A DNA stretch of 64,000 bases from Klebsormidium nitens (GCA_000708835.1 DF237005.1:39943-103942); one strand, 5' to 3'. Shown: positions 12,183 to 24,983, counted from the stretch's first letter. Made by a program: numbers and translations. The notes: generated by a model from the sequence alone, not told the origin.

Positions 12183-12812
12183 ATGGCTTCAGAGTCGTCA
12201 AGCCGGGGGATCCCCCAGCTTGAAGAAGCCGGTGTCAACGGTTGGCATCTGGCCCCCGACAAAGAAGGCTCGTGCTCCTTCTGCGCACGCCACGCGAGGG
12301 GAGCCCGCAACTTCGCGGACCTGGGGGGCGGCTTATTGCTGGGCGCGTATGACGCGGCGTCATGCCCTTATGTCCTGCAAAGTCTGGGCGTGACGCACGT
12401 GGTCCAGGTGATGAAGAAAAGCTGGCCGATCCGGCCGCCAAAGTTTGTGAACTTTGAGTACTTTGTCATAGACGTTGACGATCGAGACGAGGAAGCGGAG
12501 AAGCTCGCTGCGGCTTGGGACGACGCTTTCGAGTTTATTTCTGCGGCTTTAAAGAGTGGACGAGGCAAGGTTTACGTCCACTGCTTTGCGGGCGTTTCCA
12601 GGAGTCCCACCGTGTGCATAGCGTATCTTATGAAGGAGAAGGGGATGAGGCTCGAGGATGCAGATCGGACGGTGAGAAATGCGCGCCCGCAGATATGCCC
12701 GAACGATGGGTTTCTAGAGCAGCTGCAAATATTGGATCAAGAGCTGCAGGCCCTTGAAACGGATTCGAGGGAGTCTTTGCTGATTGATTTGAAGCGTCGT
12801 TTGCCGGTCTAA
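12183..12812 (+). CDS. Dual-specificity protein phosphatase (atypical DSP), single exon
   Basis: The 209-residue protein removes phosphate from phospho-Tyr or phospho-Ser/Thr through a cysteinyl-phosphate intermediate. The signature HCX5R is present as HCFAGVSRS, with the nucleophile at about Cys134 and the phosphate-binding Arg at about Arg140. A candidate general-acid Asp lies in the VIDVDDRDE loop (about 97-104). The Ser after the Arg and the following AYLMKEKGM helix are typical of the MKP-like DSP fold. The N-terminal part contains a CSFCARHARG stretch, which could be a small metal-binding or redox motif. No transit peptide or membrane segment is evident, so a cytosolic or nuclear site is likely. 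There is no kinase-interaction domain, so the substrate cannot be inferred. It is the only intronless gene of this size here. Confidence 0.85.
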   Translation: MASESSSRGIPQLEEAGVNGWHLAPDKEGSCSFCARHARGARNFADLGGGLLLGAYDAASCPYVLQSLGVTHVVQVMKKSWPIRPPKFVNFEYFVIDVDDRDEEAEKLAAAWDDAFEFISAALKSGRGKVYVHCFAGVSRSPTVCIAYLMKEKGMRLEDADRTVRNARPQICPNDGFLEQLQILDQELQALETDSRESLLIDLKRRLPV

Positions 12813-13745
12813 ATTGTGGTGGTAAAGAGGATTCAACCTGATGGGTTCCCAGTTTCCACCGGGGCCCAATCGTTAAGCGCCCCTGTTTGAGAAACAGTTG
12901 CGAGAGCGGCATTCCATAAAACATCTAATTTGATTGAGGCCGGTAGCTCAGCCGGTTCACGTTGGAAAAAAGGCAGATGCCTGATAAGCTCGAGAAAGAG
13001 CTGTAATGCCATGGTATGTCCAAGACTTGCAGCCTTGTGATCGACCGTTTGTTAAACATGTCTATGCCATGAGAATGAATGCAGTCTATAGTGTGTCACG
13101 TCTGCCTGATTCAGAATTCCGATGCGAGGCTGCGCTTGTATAGGCCCATGTGCATGCCGGGTTGCATGCGCACCCTGGAAGTTATGCGCTGCGTAGCTTT
13201 GGTTTCCAAACATGACAAAGCTGCAGTCATTGGTTTTCCTAGTACTGCACAAGTGCACTGTGGCACGACGTGGCATAATATACTCGAGAAGCTCAAGCAG
13301 GCTAACGTTTCGTAGTAATTCTATCATGCATCGAAATGTTGAGCTTTGATAATCCAATGCATGATCCGTGGTCGATCAATTCAAAATAAGGTAGCGCGCT
13401 TCGATCGCATTGCAACCCATGCGCCACATACCTATTGCATGATCGGATCATGATTAAGATGGACACCACGTACTTGAGAATTGTCAGGTCCAGGGGGACC
13501 ACACGAAATCGTCGTTGGCTGAGTCCGACGGTCAAACGGTTGCCGCGCATAAAGTATGAGCACCCAGACCATGCCATCCAGTTGGATCCATCAGTGCAAG
13601 AGTCACACGCTGCTTTTCTCAAGACTGAAACGTCTCTTTGCCTACCTGCTCACACCCTTCTACTCTTTAACCTTTGACCCTCTAAGGGCATATTAGCTAC
13701 ATGTTAAGAGCAGGCAAGTGACCTGATCAAAGCAGACAATTACCA
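12813..13745. other. Convergent intergenic region
   Basis: About 0.9 kb between the 3' ends of the phosphatase gene (+) and the EF-hand gene (-). I see no gene, only AT-richer sequence with short palindromes. It must hold both 3' UTRs and polyadenylation sites, which I cannot pinpoint. Confidence 0.5.
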
Positions 13746-16700
13746 TTAAAACTCATCATGTATGAAAATTTCGTCGTCCTCATCTATCGTTCGGTAAAAT
13801 GAATGTTTGTGCCTCAACATTTCCTGGAGAGACAATTCCCCGTCTTTGTTGTCGTCCGCCTGCAAGGCAAGTCTACCTCAGCTCAGTGGGGCAGCAAAAG
13901 ACTTCACTCTTCATAGAGAGGGAGAAGGCAAGTAAAAGCGTGCTCTCTTTAGAACGTAGGAAAGGTCTATGGGGGTCCACTGTCGAAGGTCTGGCGTCAG
14001 ATACAAAAAAGCGTTTGTTATTCATGCCGTGTTTGATTGAATACCCTGATTCCGATCCTTCGTTGGTAAATATTCGACCCAAACACGGCGCTCGGAGGCG
14101 ACTAAGAACGATGCAATAAAAGGTGAGGTCAATCAGGAAACTTTGCGAACAGAGTGCACGCGAGATGCTCAAAGCAGCGATACCGGATGCAGCCTTGATT
14201 TCATGGACTCTCCACAGCCCTTCGTTTCGAACATCTTAGAATAATGCGCCCACCTGAAGTGCCGAAACCGACGTCGCATCCCGTCACGTTGTTGGGCCTG
14301 AATCGGAAGCCCTCAGTAAGTCATATAAATATCTTGCTAGAAACCGACTAAGTAGCCGAGAAAGCGCCGCGTGCCATGAGGGCATTGGCTTACCAGGTTT
14401 AGGAGGCTCTCTGCTTGCAGCCTGGCGAAGTAGCTCTCCCCAGGGTTCAGCGTATCAATCACTGGTATCAACTCGTCCTCGGTCAAAAACCTGGGCCAGT
14501 CAGAGCGGGCCACGTGTCAGCTCCTTCTGGCATGCTCCGCCAGACCATTCTGGCGGTGACGCCTCTCAATCATTTCGTCACACGAACGGTTGTTGAGGGG
14601 AAGTCACCAGGTTCAAGGTTTTCAAAGAGCGTGCTACCCTCAGCTTGGATTTTCTAAGAAGGCGCTAAGTATCAAACATAAAAGATCCACAAGAATCGTC
14701 GACTGACAAGAGCCCGAACGGCTGGTCTAGTGGCGAAGGCCGGAACGAAGAAAGCACGTCTCGACAAGAAAGCACAGATTCTCCTTACTAGCTCACGATG
14801 ACGCTCGTTCAAAGAAGGGCAAGCGCTTCGCAACCAAGGTCGTCCAATCGACTGCCACTGCGACAGCTGATGTGACAACCAAAGAATCAACAAGAAAATG
14901 CTGACAAACTAGCCTACAAAAGCAGACTCCAAAGCAGGCCACCGGCCTCAGAGAAACAGACGCTCCAAACCTCACCCGTCTTGCTTCCGGTTCAATTCCT
15001 CAAACCGCCGCTGCGCCCATTTCAAGCGCCGGTCCGCCACCGCCGACTGCTCCCGCATGTAGTCCGTCCGGTGCTTGATCCCCGACCACTGCCCCCCCGG
15101 CCGCCGTTGCCGGTCGTCGATGTCGGAGCCCGGGCCGTCGGGCCGGTGATCGGGGCCTCCCAACCGGGCGTCCTCCTCTTCCTCTGCCTGAAGCAAAAGT
15201 AAAAAGGAATTCAGATGACATAAATACCAAACTGATGAAGAGACGTAGATGAGGGGTTTGTCCTAGTATGTCGGAACCTGGGCCGTCGGGCAGGTGGTCG
15301 GGGCCTCCCAACAGGCCGTCCTCCTCTTCCTCCGCGTGAAGATAAACAAAAATATTGACAGATATTTAAATCAGAGGAAATCCCAAAATGTCTGAGCCCG
15401 GGCCGTCGGGCCGGTGGTCGGGGACTCCCAACCGGGCGTCCTCCTCTTCCTCTGCCTGGGCGGAAAAAAGACAATGAAGAAACATGGGGAAATGAGCACA
15501 AAACAAAAAAATAGTCAAGGGGTTTGTTCCAGTATGTCAGAGCCGGGGCCGTCAGGCTGGTGGTCGGGGCTTCTCAACCGTGCTCCATCTGACCAGTAAG
15601 TGTATGTCTGTTTTGACATTTCCGACCAAATAAAATGGTTGTCAGCAGTTGAGACGGAGAGGCAGCACGACGCCTCGGCTGGGTAGAATGCCGTACTGAA
15701 AGAATTGACCGAAGATCGGAGGGTGAGAATAAACTTCCTCCGGATTTCTTGCAGGCTTCAAAAATGTCAGCGCGGTTCCCACGGCTTGCTCCCAACAAGG
15801 GCTCGGAGCCCCATCATAACGTCAGCCTGATGCTCCCCCAATGTAATGTTTGAGTCGAAGACTGGCCACTTGCAGGCCACCCCCACCAACGGTGTAAAAA
15901 TCTCCCCATGTGGGACATTGCGTCTAACTATCCTGCGGCATCGCCGCAACATCGCCCACCGTTCGAGACAGATACACCTAGATGCCCCCATAAAACAATC
16001 CTGACGTGCACGACATCACGCCCACGTGGAGTTCAAAGCAAGCTGACATGACGAATGGTCCAACACAGAGGAAAGCGACAAAGAAAGTCGGCACAGCAGC
16101 AGAGTAAGATGTCGGCAGGCTTCTGTCCTAAAGAGTCGGCTCCATTCCCCGGCTGGCTTACACGGGCCTCGGATTATGCGCCGATGATCGAAATGGTCGG
16201 AAGTCGAGAACGGGATCGCCAGTAAAGTAATGGGTTCGTACGAATATCACACAATCTGGGGCCTAGAAAGATTTATGCAGAATAAGCAGTTGCGCGAGTT
16301 TGTTACGAATAGCTCGAGAAGACAACCGATGTCCGAGAGATTAGGCGACAAGATAAGCAGCGGCGCTCACTCTCACATCCCGCAACACGTCGTACATGCC
16401 CTCGAGAAACTCGGCGAACGAGAGCTTTCTGTCGCCGTCCGTGTCCCGCTCCCGGATCTCCTCCTCCCGCACAAATCGCTGCAGCTTCTCGTTATCGCTG
16501 TCTTCCGGGTGCAAAAAGCTGACAGAAGCAATGGTCAGGATTTATACGAATCAATGATTGTGAGAAACTCGACGTGGACGGTTGGAGATAGTGAAAGTTT
16601 TGGGCTGAATAGGTCGGAGTGGGTCATGTTGTCTTACAAGAATGTGACTCAACGCAGCTCACTGACGCTGCGAGTGTTGTATCGTAGTGTGTTGCTCTCG

Positions 16701-19074
16701 TTCCCTCAAACCGGTTTCATGCATAGATGAGGGGGATTACAAGGGATTCAGGGGGGGGCCTTTCGAACAGGTTACCAGTCCGTTCACACCACTCTGTTGT
16801 ACGCAGCCAATTTGATCTCCTGGTGGCAAAATGGGGCTTCAAAGACAGGACTAAGGCAATCAAGCGTTGCCCCAGAAAGCGCTCCATAGAAAATTGAAAG
16901 CATGTACCCATCTCAAGACTACAAATGTCCTACACGCCCTATCAAGACGATGCACTTACGTCTACGACCTCCATAAGAGCTCCCCCGATGCCTGCTTGCT
17001 ACTCTCTGCATTCATCCAGAAATAACGTATCACACATCAAATTCGAAATGCACTCACTCGTTGAACTCAAACCGGTCCAGCTTCCCATCCCCGTCCGCAT
17101 CGGCTAGCGGAAACTTCCGTCTGCTGGCAGCTACCCACTTCAGACTTTGCTCCGACCATTCCTTGGCGCCTGCGTAGGGGTGCGTAAAAACGAAGTGAGT
17201 ACAGAAACAGCTGATCTGGACCAAACGACAAAAGCTGATCATGACTATGAGAGTGCAATCCCCATTAGGACCAGGTCCTTGAAACTTTCAAGGACGAAAG
17301 TGAAGCCAGTCGGGACCTAGTTTGATCCTAAACAACGGAATAAGGAGCCCAGTCTGAACGGCCCCGAATCAGAGTCTAGATCATGGACGAAGGGGTTGGG
17401 AAAGGATGGGAAGATACAAGAGGGTCTAGCAATCAGGCTTGTTGCGGTTTCTGCACTGCTCTGGAGGCATCAATTACCGTGGGAGGCCAATAGCGATCCG
17501 TGGATGTTAATCTCGATGAGCACTAGCCCGAGTATGGGGACTTAAAGAATAAAGAGGAGGGTCAGATTCAAGAAGACAAAAATTTTAACCAGGAGATCGA
17601 ACGAGCATGTGCTTCAGAACGCCACGTCATGCCATGCTATACGAAGTTCAGATACCACAATAGTAGAGCGCATGTAGACCCACCAACTTTCGGATTCTGG
17701 GTCATCTAGTCCAGGCAACCCTGCCTCACCTTCCTTTCCCTCGTTCGGGTCGTGCAAGTAGTCCGCTAGTGTCACCTTCCCCTCCTTCCCGTGCAAGATC
17801 ACCGACATCTCCCGATCGCTCCGGTGCAGGCTCTGGTTCGTCGCAAGCTCCCGGTGCCAGGCCCACATCTCCCCGAGCGTGATCGCCCCGTTCCTGTCTT
17901 TGTCAATCATCGGAAATAGCGCCTCGATGCGTGCCGTGAAGTTGAAGCCGTCCTCGAGGTAGTTGATGTAGTCATCGTCGTCGTCAAAGTCGGGGTCGAG
18001 GTCGGGCGTCCCCTCGAGGTGGTGGTCGAGAAAGTCGTCGATGCCTGTGGCGGGGTGGCCGGTTCTGGGCGCCGTTTCGGGTTTATGCCCCTGCACACAA
18101 AATGAGTGTCGAGTAGTCTAACGTATATCAGAAAATAAAATCAATCACCCCCAGGTCATTGATGCAATTGCACACGCTTCTATCGGGTCCGCCTCTAGGT
18201 CGAGTTATCGAGATCCACAGAAGTCTATTTCAGTTCATGAGAGGTCATACACCAAGGAGAAGGTGTGGCCACTTGAAGTAGCTGAGGAGCCCGCCGCAGC
18301 GGCCCAAGCTTTAACGAGCTCGTCTCAAGTACTGCTTTTCAGAGGCATGTCGATGCGATTGGAAACAACTATTCGAATTGTTCCATGTCCTAGTTTTCCT
18401 CACATTTGAAAGGAGTGATTGTCAAAAATGACTTCGTTAGTAGGCCTTGGGTTGGACTTCTTCTGGTTCCTCCTACAGTTGAGAGTGCTTGGGAGCTAGG
18501 GTCTGAAAGATTCAGAAAGTTGAGGCCTTCTGAATGACCTCTCTGCAGATCTCAATTTGAAACGGAGGAAAGCACTTACCACCCCATCATCAATCTTTCA
18601 ATGGTGTTCGTGCAATCTGCTTTTAGAATGTTGTCATATGCATGGGTCAGAGGGCGGACAAAGAAGCTCTTCAAAGACTGCCCTGAGCTGCAAATGAGAC
18701 TCCCTTCTCTCAGCACAATCCTCTATATGTAAAAAAAATCATCATACTGGCCGCAATTCTCGTTTCAAACTCGTGAATCAGGCAATCGCGAGTACACTGA
18801 GCCATCACTCAGAAGATAAGCGCACCTGCACGTCTGATGCGTGTGCCCTCTCCCAGGACGCATCCTCCCGCCTCTGCTCCACCTCTGCTATCACCGGGTC
18901 AAAAGGAATGTGCTCTAGCTCCAGATTGAAATCCTCTTTGATAAGTTTCAGCCGAGGCCCGTGTTTGCGAGCACCCCTCAGTGTTTTCCTCAGATCGCCC
19001 CCCGGTTTGGTGAAGAGGAAGAAGCCGCACAGGGCAACCAGCATAAGCGCGTAAGCTAGTGGTGTTTTTGACAT
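13746..19074 (-). CDS. ER-type EF-hand calcium-binding protein (reticulocalbin/CREC-like, AT4G27790-like)
   Basis: A calcium-binding protein predicted to sit in the secretory pathway. Minus-strand exons are 19074-18826, 18090-17688, 17169-17058, 16518-16371 (or -16377), 15187-14976, 14490-14394 and 13859-13746, giving about 444 residues. The N-terminus has a hydrophobic signal or anchor (LAYALMLVALCGFFLF). EF-hand loops follow in order: DKDRNGAITLGE, DADGDGKLDRFE, DTDGDRKLSFAE, a degenerate NRKQDGFLTEDE, and DDNKDGELSLQE. The protein ends in HDEF, a variant of the KDEL/HDEL ER-retrieval signal. The plant homologue family shares FNDFLHPEDS and the position of these loops. The donor of exon 4 is ambiguous between two in-frame GT sites. 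The intron before exon 5 holds three partial copies of that exon. Confidence 0.78.
15262..15585 (-). repeat. Three partial copies of EF-hand gene exon 5 in the upstream intron
   Basis: Blocks at about 15270-15345, 15388-15462 and 15535-15590 repeat the first 20 or so codons of the true exon (15187-15125). On the minus strand they read approximately EEEDGLLGGPDHLPDGPGSD with substitutions. The copy at 15388-15462 keeps a CCCAG-GCAGAGG acceptor identical to the real one; the others have lost it. Period is about 120-145 bases. Confidence 0.85.
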
Positions 19075-19994
19075 CCTGAGAAGGAAGGATCATGATAAGT
19101 GAGAGCGGAGCGCTGCACTGCCCCTGGCCAGATTCCTTGCCTTTGACGTCCACAAAACTTGGTTAACTAGGTACTAGGCCAGAAAACTTTTTAAGATGAT
19201 GAGTGAAGAACAGCTCATTCATTGACGGTGAGGGCGCTGCTCCATGACTCTGAGAAGGTTTGCACGCTGTGCTGCTTGGTATGACACCTCTGCAATAGCG
19301 CACGTGAACGTGAGAAGGTGCGTCAGATTAGGCGCAGATACTCGGACAGGAAGGGGGCACCAAAAGGCAGAGAACCAGAAGCTAGAGCGCGGGTACTGTA
19401 TGTAAAGCGCAAAGGAAGGCCTACCACCAGTTTGAAGATCTGTCAACACGGGAAAAGTGAAAGCAGCTGAAGGATGTTCAGTATGTAATAAGCGTGTGTG
19501 TACGGTGTGACCAGGATAATACCAAGGGTCGAATGTTTAGGACGGGGCATTTTAGGCACATGGGCCTCATCTGACGGTTGTAAGGCACAGTTGGTTCTAA
19601 ACGACGGCCAAGTATGAACGTTGTTGTCTTCAATTGTTGCTTAGACTTGGGACCTAATTGGTTCTGCCAAAGGGCCAAAGTTCAGCAGAGCAATCATCCA
19701 GGTCATCCAGGTCTGCATGCACTTCTTAGAATTCTCGTACTTCATTTCTCCTCCATTCTCTCAAAACTTTGCAGGGGGCTCTGTTTTAGGCGTTGTTTGT
19801 CAAGGACGACCTCTGTTTGAAGCGTGCACAAGCTTCATTTCTGTAAGCTACTGTAAGCACATACAAAGCCATCAACGAGGTCGTTCCTCAAGGTGCGATT
19901 GGTGTATCTTTCTTTAAGCACAGGTTGTATTTCAGTTCAAGGCTCCAGCGCACCCGTCACTGCAGAAAGCGGGGCTTGATCAGACTTGGCCACC
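19075..19994. promoter_or_regulatory. Divergent intergenic region between the EF-hand gene and CLD1
   Basis: About 0.9 kb between two start codons pointing away from each other, so it should contain both promoters. No TATA box or known operator could be assigned. The CLD1 start has a strong GCCACCATG context at its right edge. Confidence 0.5.
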
Positions 19995-22900
19995 ATGTCA
20001 GCTTCTTTCCCCCTGAGGTGTACCTTGACCAGGCCCCCATTGATTGGGCTCCATACAAGGCACCAGACGAGCTCTGATTCCTACACCCCACAACCACTGA
20101 ATGGTCGCAAGCTAGCAGTTGCTCAGGTGCAAAGCTTCCAGTGCTTCAGCTGCAGGTGGTCGAAGACGCACAACATCACTTCCGTCTCTGCCTCGCTTTC
20201 CCCCTCATTCTTTCTTGGAAGCTCTCAAGGCAGAAGCCTCCGACCAGAAAGCAGCGGCCAACTCTCAGGCAGCATTTTGCAGGCCCAGCTTGGACGGCGC
20301 ACGCCAAGCGCCAGGCGAATCGTCACGCTTCAAGCCAAGGGTGGCAGTGATCAGGACGCTGCGGAGAAAGGGGAAGGTGACAAGGGAAAGGGGAAGGAAG
20401 AGCCTGGTTCTTCCTCTAAAACAGAGGCAGAGGCTGTAGCTGCTGCGACTGCGGCAGTATTGGCAGATGTGAGTGGAGGTCTACAATCACATTCTGCATT
20501 TCTTAGTTCCACACCTCACGCCACACCTCACGCCACCAATGTCTTATGCCCCAGCTTTCATTTGTTCAATGTACTGCAGGCTGCTTTGACCTTCAGCCTC
20601 ATTCTTTGAATGAAAACGCCTCCTATCTTACATCTTTGATCCTTATTGCTGCGTATGAATATTTTGATTGGCCTCAAGCTTTTGCTAGCAAGAGGGAAAG
20701 CATGCAGGAAGTCTCCGGAGACTACCTGCCACCGCTTCCGCTGCTGACAGACCCCAAGATGTTTCAGAAAGGAAATGTCATGTGTCCCAGGCCTGAATAT
20801 GCAATATATCATTCATATCAGCCTTATACAAGCCTCTCAGGAGGTAAAGTGTGACAGTTCTGCCACGATGTCGACGATTTCTGGGTCTCTGACTTCAGGA
20901 GCCGTCAACCGACACTATCCAAGCTGCCGCCGAGGCTGCCACCACAGAAGAGGAGGCGGCAAAAAAACTAGAGGCGGAGCCTGTCATCAGCCCGGCTCTG
21001 CAGGCGATCTACGACCAGTGTCAAACCTGGCAATGGAAGGGCCAGCATAAGATCAACTACGTCAAGATAGGGACCGGCCCGCCCATTGTGCTGGTCCATG
21101 GCTTTGGCGCGTCGCTTGGGCACTGGAGGAAGTGAGTTAGAGACTATTTGTGGGCCGTTGAACTTGAGGTTTGTTTGGTACGTCTTGGTTTATGTGTTTG
21201 GAGAAGACTTTGATGCAAGTGCGAGAAAGACGTACAGTTGCGGGTACTTTTCGGGAAGACTCTGACGGCCAATCAACAGCTATATTTCTGAGTTTGGGAA
21301 TGGGGTGTCAACAAAGACGTCCTCTTTTGACGATAGTTGTCTTTGGCTCCACATATTGAGCCAGTGGCATCAGTTAATCGTTGTCAGCTGGGCTGTCGTC
21401 GTTCTGAAACCTTTCGCAAGAATTATCTCAGCACTCAACGCTGTAAGAATCAACCCACCTGTTCTGGATTTGATCAGTTCATCGACTCCCTTTTGCCTCT
21501 TCGGATGACGCTCTTGTTTCTTTCTCCCACGACGTGTCCGCTTCTCCTGGACTGTTTTTGGGTAATGTCAGTCGCTCGTAATGCCTCCGCTTTCTAGGGC
21601 TGCTGATACTCAACATCCAATCCTTGCGCTTCCGAGGTCCCCAACGAGCTCTTCGAAAGTTCGTCGTCGCTCAGCCTCTGCCTTGCTCTGATTCATTTGT
21701 CTCGCAGTCCATCAGCAAGGAGGATCTCTACCTGTCGATCTTCCAAAGAATGCGGAAGGTTCGTTCGGCCTGCTTCGAGCGCATTCTACCTAGGTCGGCA
21801 ATTGCCTGAGAGCCACTGTTTTTCTAGAACTTGACGGGAATGCTCCATGCAGGAACATTCCCGTTCTCTCCAAGACGCACACCGTCTACGCTGTGGACAT
21901 GATAGGGTATGGGCGGTCAGAGAAGCCAGCGGGCTTTGTATACACGATGGAAACCTGGGCCGAGGTGAGGCACACAAACTCCCTCTTCGTTTGAAGCCGT
22001 CATCTCCGCTTCCGCTGAATATCGCTCGCACACAAACTGTCTAGGCAGCGTGTATGCGACTCCGATCGACTTGCCGCTTTTCGAAGCCGGAACCTTCAGT
22101 ACCCAATCATCAGCTGGGTCGAAAATAAACATCTTATGAGCATCCGGTTAGCCACAACTCCAGGACCGTTAGCCCCCTGCCAGGTCTCGTTGAGCTCGTT
22201 CAGGTAACCCGGAACACTGCTGGCACCCTGCCACCCCAGTAGTCTGGAGGGGAAAGGCAAACCCTGGAGCCGCAATGTGACGCGTCAACCTGCAAACCTA
22301 CGAAGAGGTTGAAACCAAGTAGTCAGGAAAGGCAAAAGACTAGAACGCCCCGAAGGAAGAGGGTGAGGGTGGCAGAGTTGAGCTGTATCTATAGAAACGC
22401 CAACCCAGTGCGGTTGGTCCATCATCGTATATGTTACGTTTCAGGGTTGTATACGAAGGGCCTGTTTTCGACATACCTTTCTGGCCGCCAGCCGCTCTCT
22501 AATCTTTACGAGTCCCCCGTACTCCCTAGCGCGATAGCACGGTTGTCTACACATCCGCACCTCTATAGTACCGTTAAACCATTTTTTTCCCCGTCCTTGC
22601 GGTGCAGCAATTGCAAGACTTTTTGACAGACGTCGTGCGCGCTCCCACCATTCTTATGGGCAACTCCCTGGGGAGCTTGACCGCACTCATTGCAGCGGCA
22701 GGTGAGTCTCTCGCTGCTCGTGCGCACTAATTCATGCCTCGCAAACATTCCTGCTCGTTTTCTGTCGTTGCCTTCTTGTGCTCTTTTTAAACTCGCCTGC
22801 CACTCAGTAAATCTGTCCCCCAATCTTTGGTAATCCATAAGCAGGAGTTGTGACAACAGAGGCCGCGCTGGACCGCATGCCCAGTTTTTCCTTCCCTTGG

Positions 22901-24983
22901 TCTGTCATCTCCGAAGCAGGAGTTGAATCGATTGGAGAGGCGCGATTGCGGCGTCCTTGATTCGGTGTCGAAACTTGCTAGCTTGGCGCCCTTGACAGGG
23001 CCGCTTCTCGCTGGTAGCCAAAGCTAATCATGCATCCTTCGCTGCCTGATTGAGTGCTTTACTGAAGTCCGTTAAGGTGGATCACGTCAGCTAAAACGAC
23101 TTTGTAAACGATTGACTCGACAGAACGAGGCAGTTAGCGAGTCGGTTCGATAAGGATGCCTGTGCGCACACCTTGTAATCCAGTTACAGCTAACTTCGAA
23201 TCCTTAAGAAGGACGGTTTGGAGATGGTCATGGGGTTCCTCTCTGCAGATCACCCTGGTTGAAATGGTTATCTCGAACTCAATCGCTAAGCTGGCCATCT
23301 GGACTCACTGCCAGACGGCGCTCCGGAGTTGGTGAAGGGTGCACACGGGTCAATTATGCCAGCGGCGTTCCTGTCCCTGTTCGCAAAACACGCTGGCTGA
23401 AATGGTTATTTCGAACCCAACCGCTAACCCGGCCTTCTGGTTTTGCATCAGAGGGCGGTCCGGAGCTGGTTAAGGGGTGCTTACTGGTCAATTGCGTGGG
23501 CGGCACCCGTTCCTGTTTGCCATTCACGCTGGCTGAAAGGGTTATCTCAAACTCAAGTGCTAACCCCTCTGCCTGGCTTGTTACCAGAGGGCGGTCCGGA
23601 GCTGGTTAAGGGGTGCGTACTGGTTAACTGCGCGGGTGGCATGAACAACAAAGCAATTGCAGACGACTGGCGGGTCGCGATGCTGCTGCCCGTGTTCTGG
23701 TTCATCGATTTTCTGCTCGCGCAAGAAAAGCTGGCGGGCGGTATATTCAACAGGTTCCGCACCAGGTGGGTGCTCACGACACTCTTTCCAAGCCTAGGCT
23801 TTTATGCTTCGAAGGACTTCGCTTTTCTGGGGTTCCTGAGATTGCAAAGACCCGTTCCTTTCAGTTGAATATGTTTTTCGAAATTCAGCAAGAAAGGCCG
23901 CACCAAGGGAAACTTTCCGGCTGTATAAAGTGATTTTCAGATCTCTATATTTGATCCGCAAGAGCTGGACTTGTTTTCAGGACGCAAAGTGTGGTCAGTC
24001 GTGCAGCCGTGATGTCGTTCGCGATTGTGGCAGCGCGAAGCTGCCGCTCTCACTCTCCCAAAGCCACTGAGCCATTGGTCCAAATTGACTTTGCAGCCAA
24101 AACATTCAGACCGTGCTGCGGTCTGTGTACGTGAACGAGGCTGCAGTAGACCGGGAGCTCGTCGAGGTAAGCGCCGGCACCGCGTGAGATCCCGCAAAGC
24201 CTGTCGGGAACCTTTGAACCTCATTCTGCACCAGTTACGGTCTTTGGTAGTGCACCTGTTTCACGCTTCTGTGGACCAAGTTTCGTCAAGTTTTGATAAA
24301 GCCGGTTGCATGGATCACTTACGTTTCTGTTTCAAAGTCGAGCCTCCTCCGTCTCAATGGCCAGTTGTGCTTGGGCTCGGCTTACTTGTATCTAAAGCCC
24401 GCTCGACCTGCCTCTTTTTCGCAAGAGATTGCTTTCGTTCTTTCTCGTCCTCTTTAGAAAAGATGAGGAGCTTCTTATATTCCCTCCAGTCTCGCCGTGT
24501 TACTTTCGCAGCCCCTAAAAGTGCTCTTGGTCTTGCATGCATCATGACCCAAATCGTTCAGAACAGGCCCATCGTAGTTACCTTTCCGTGCTCCTGATCG
24601 AAGTTTTTAAATCTGCCCAGGCCCTCACGGTACTTCAATCACACTCCTCGCAGATCATCAGCCGACCAGCAGGGGACGAAGGTGCTCTCCACGCCTTCTG
24701 TTCAATCCTCTCCGGCCCCCCTGGTCCCCGGCCCGAAAAACTGCTGCCCCGGATTTCTACCCCCATCCTCCTTGTGTGGGGGGATACAGACACGTTCATT
24801 CCGGTGGACGGCCCAATCGGTCGCTTCTTCACGGCGTTGCCTAAAACGAATCCGAACGTAGAGTTGACCATAATCAGCGGCGGTCACTGCCCGCATGATG
24901 ATAAGCATGAGTTGTTCCATGATGCTGTGCTACCTTGGCTTGAAAAGGTTTCAGCAGGTCGCAAAGTTTTGGTGCAAAGTTGA
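19995..24983 (+). CDS. Chlorophyll dephytylase 1, chloroplast alpha/beta hydrolase
   Basis: The enzyme hydrolyses the phytol ester of chlorophyll to give chlorophyllide, as part of chlorophyll turnover during photosystem II repair. Seven exons give about 496 residues: 19995-20468, 20899-21131, 21853-21964, 22608-22701, 23588-23765, 24097-24166, 24654-24983. Exon 1 is a long Ser/Arg-rich plastid-targeting and low-complexity region. The catalytic core has LVHGFGASLGHWRK (oxyanion region), GNSLGS (nucleophile about Ser293), LLVWGDTDTF (about Asp431) and SGGHCPHDD (about His465). Sequence specific to CLD1 rather than pheophytinase includes VLVNCAGGMNNKAIADDWR and FCSILSGPPGPRPEKLLP. The start was chosen for its strong GCCACCATG context. 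Substrate assignment rests on family resemblance from memory. The intron before exon 5 contains tandem copies of the exon edge. Confidence 0.82.
23255..23640 (+). repeat. Tandem copies of the intron 4/exon 5 edge of CLD1
   Basis: Three units of about 130 bases, the last of which is the true edge. Each carries CTGGCTGAAA-GGTTAT-TC-AAC, then CCGGAG-TGGT-AAGGG-TGC and a version of GGTCAATTGC. The copies begin at about 23255 and 23385 and the true edge at about 23530. The exon portion encodes GPELVKGC then VLVNCAGG in the real copy. Upstream copies read it with substitutions and lack the full CCAG acceptor. Confidence 0.85.

Noticed and set aside
12936-12970. tRNA-like start (GGCCGGTAGCTCAGCCGGTT)
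   Set aside because: No anticodon arm, no TTCGANNCC B-box and no matching acceptor stem follow.
21707-21762. Possible extra CLD1 exon (CGCAG acceptor followed by an open frame SISKEDLYLSIFQRMRK)
   Set aside because: It has no place in the CLD1 family alignment as I recall it, and skipping it keeps frame and continuity between exons 2 and 3.
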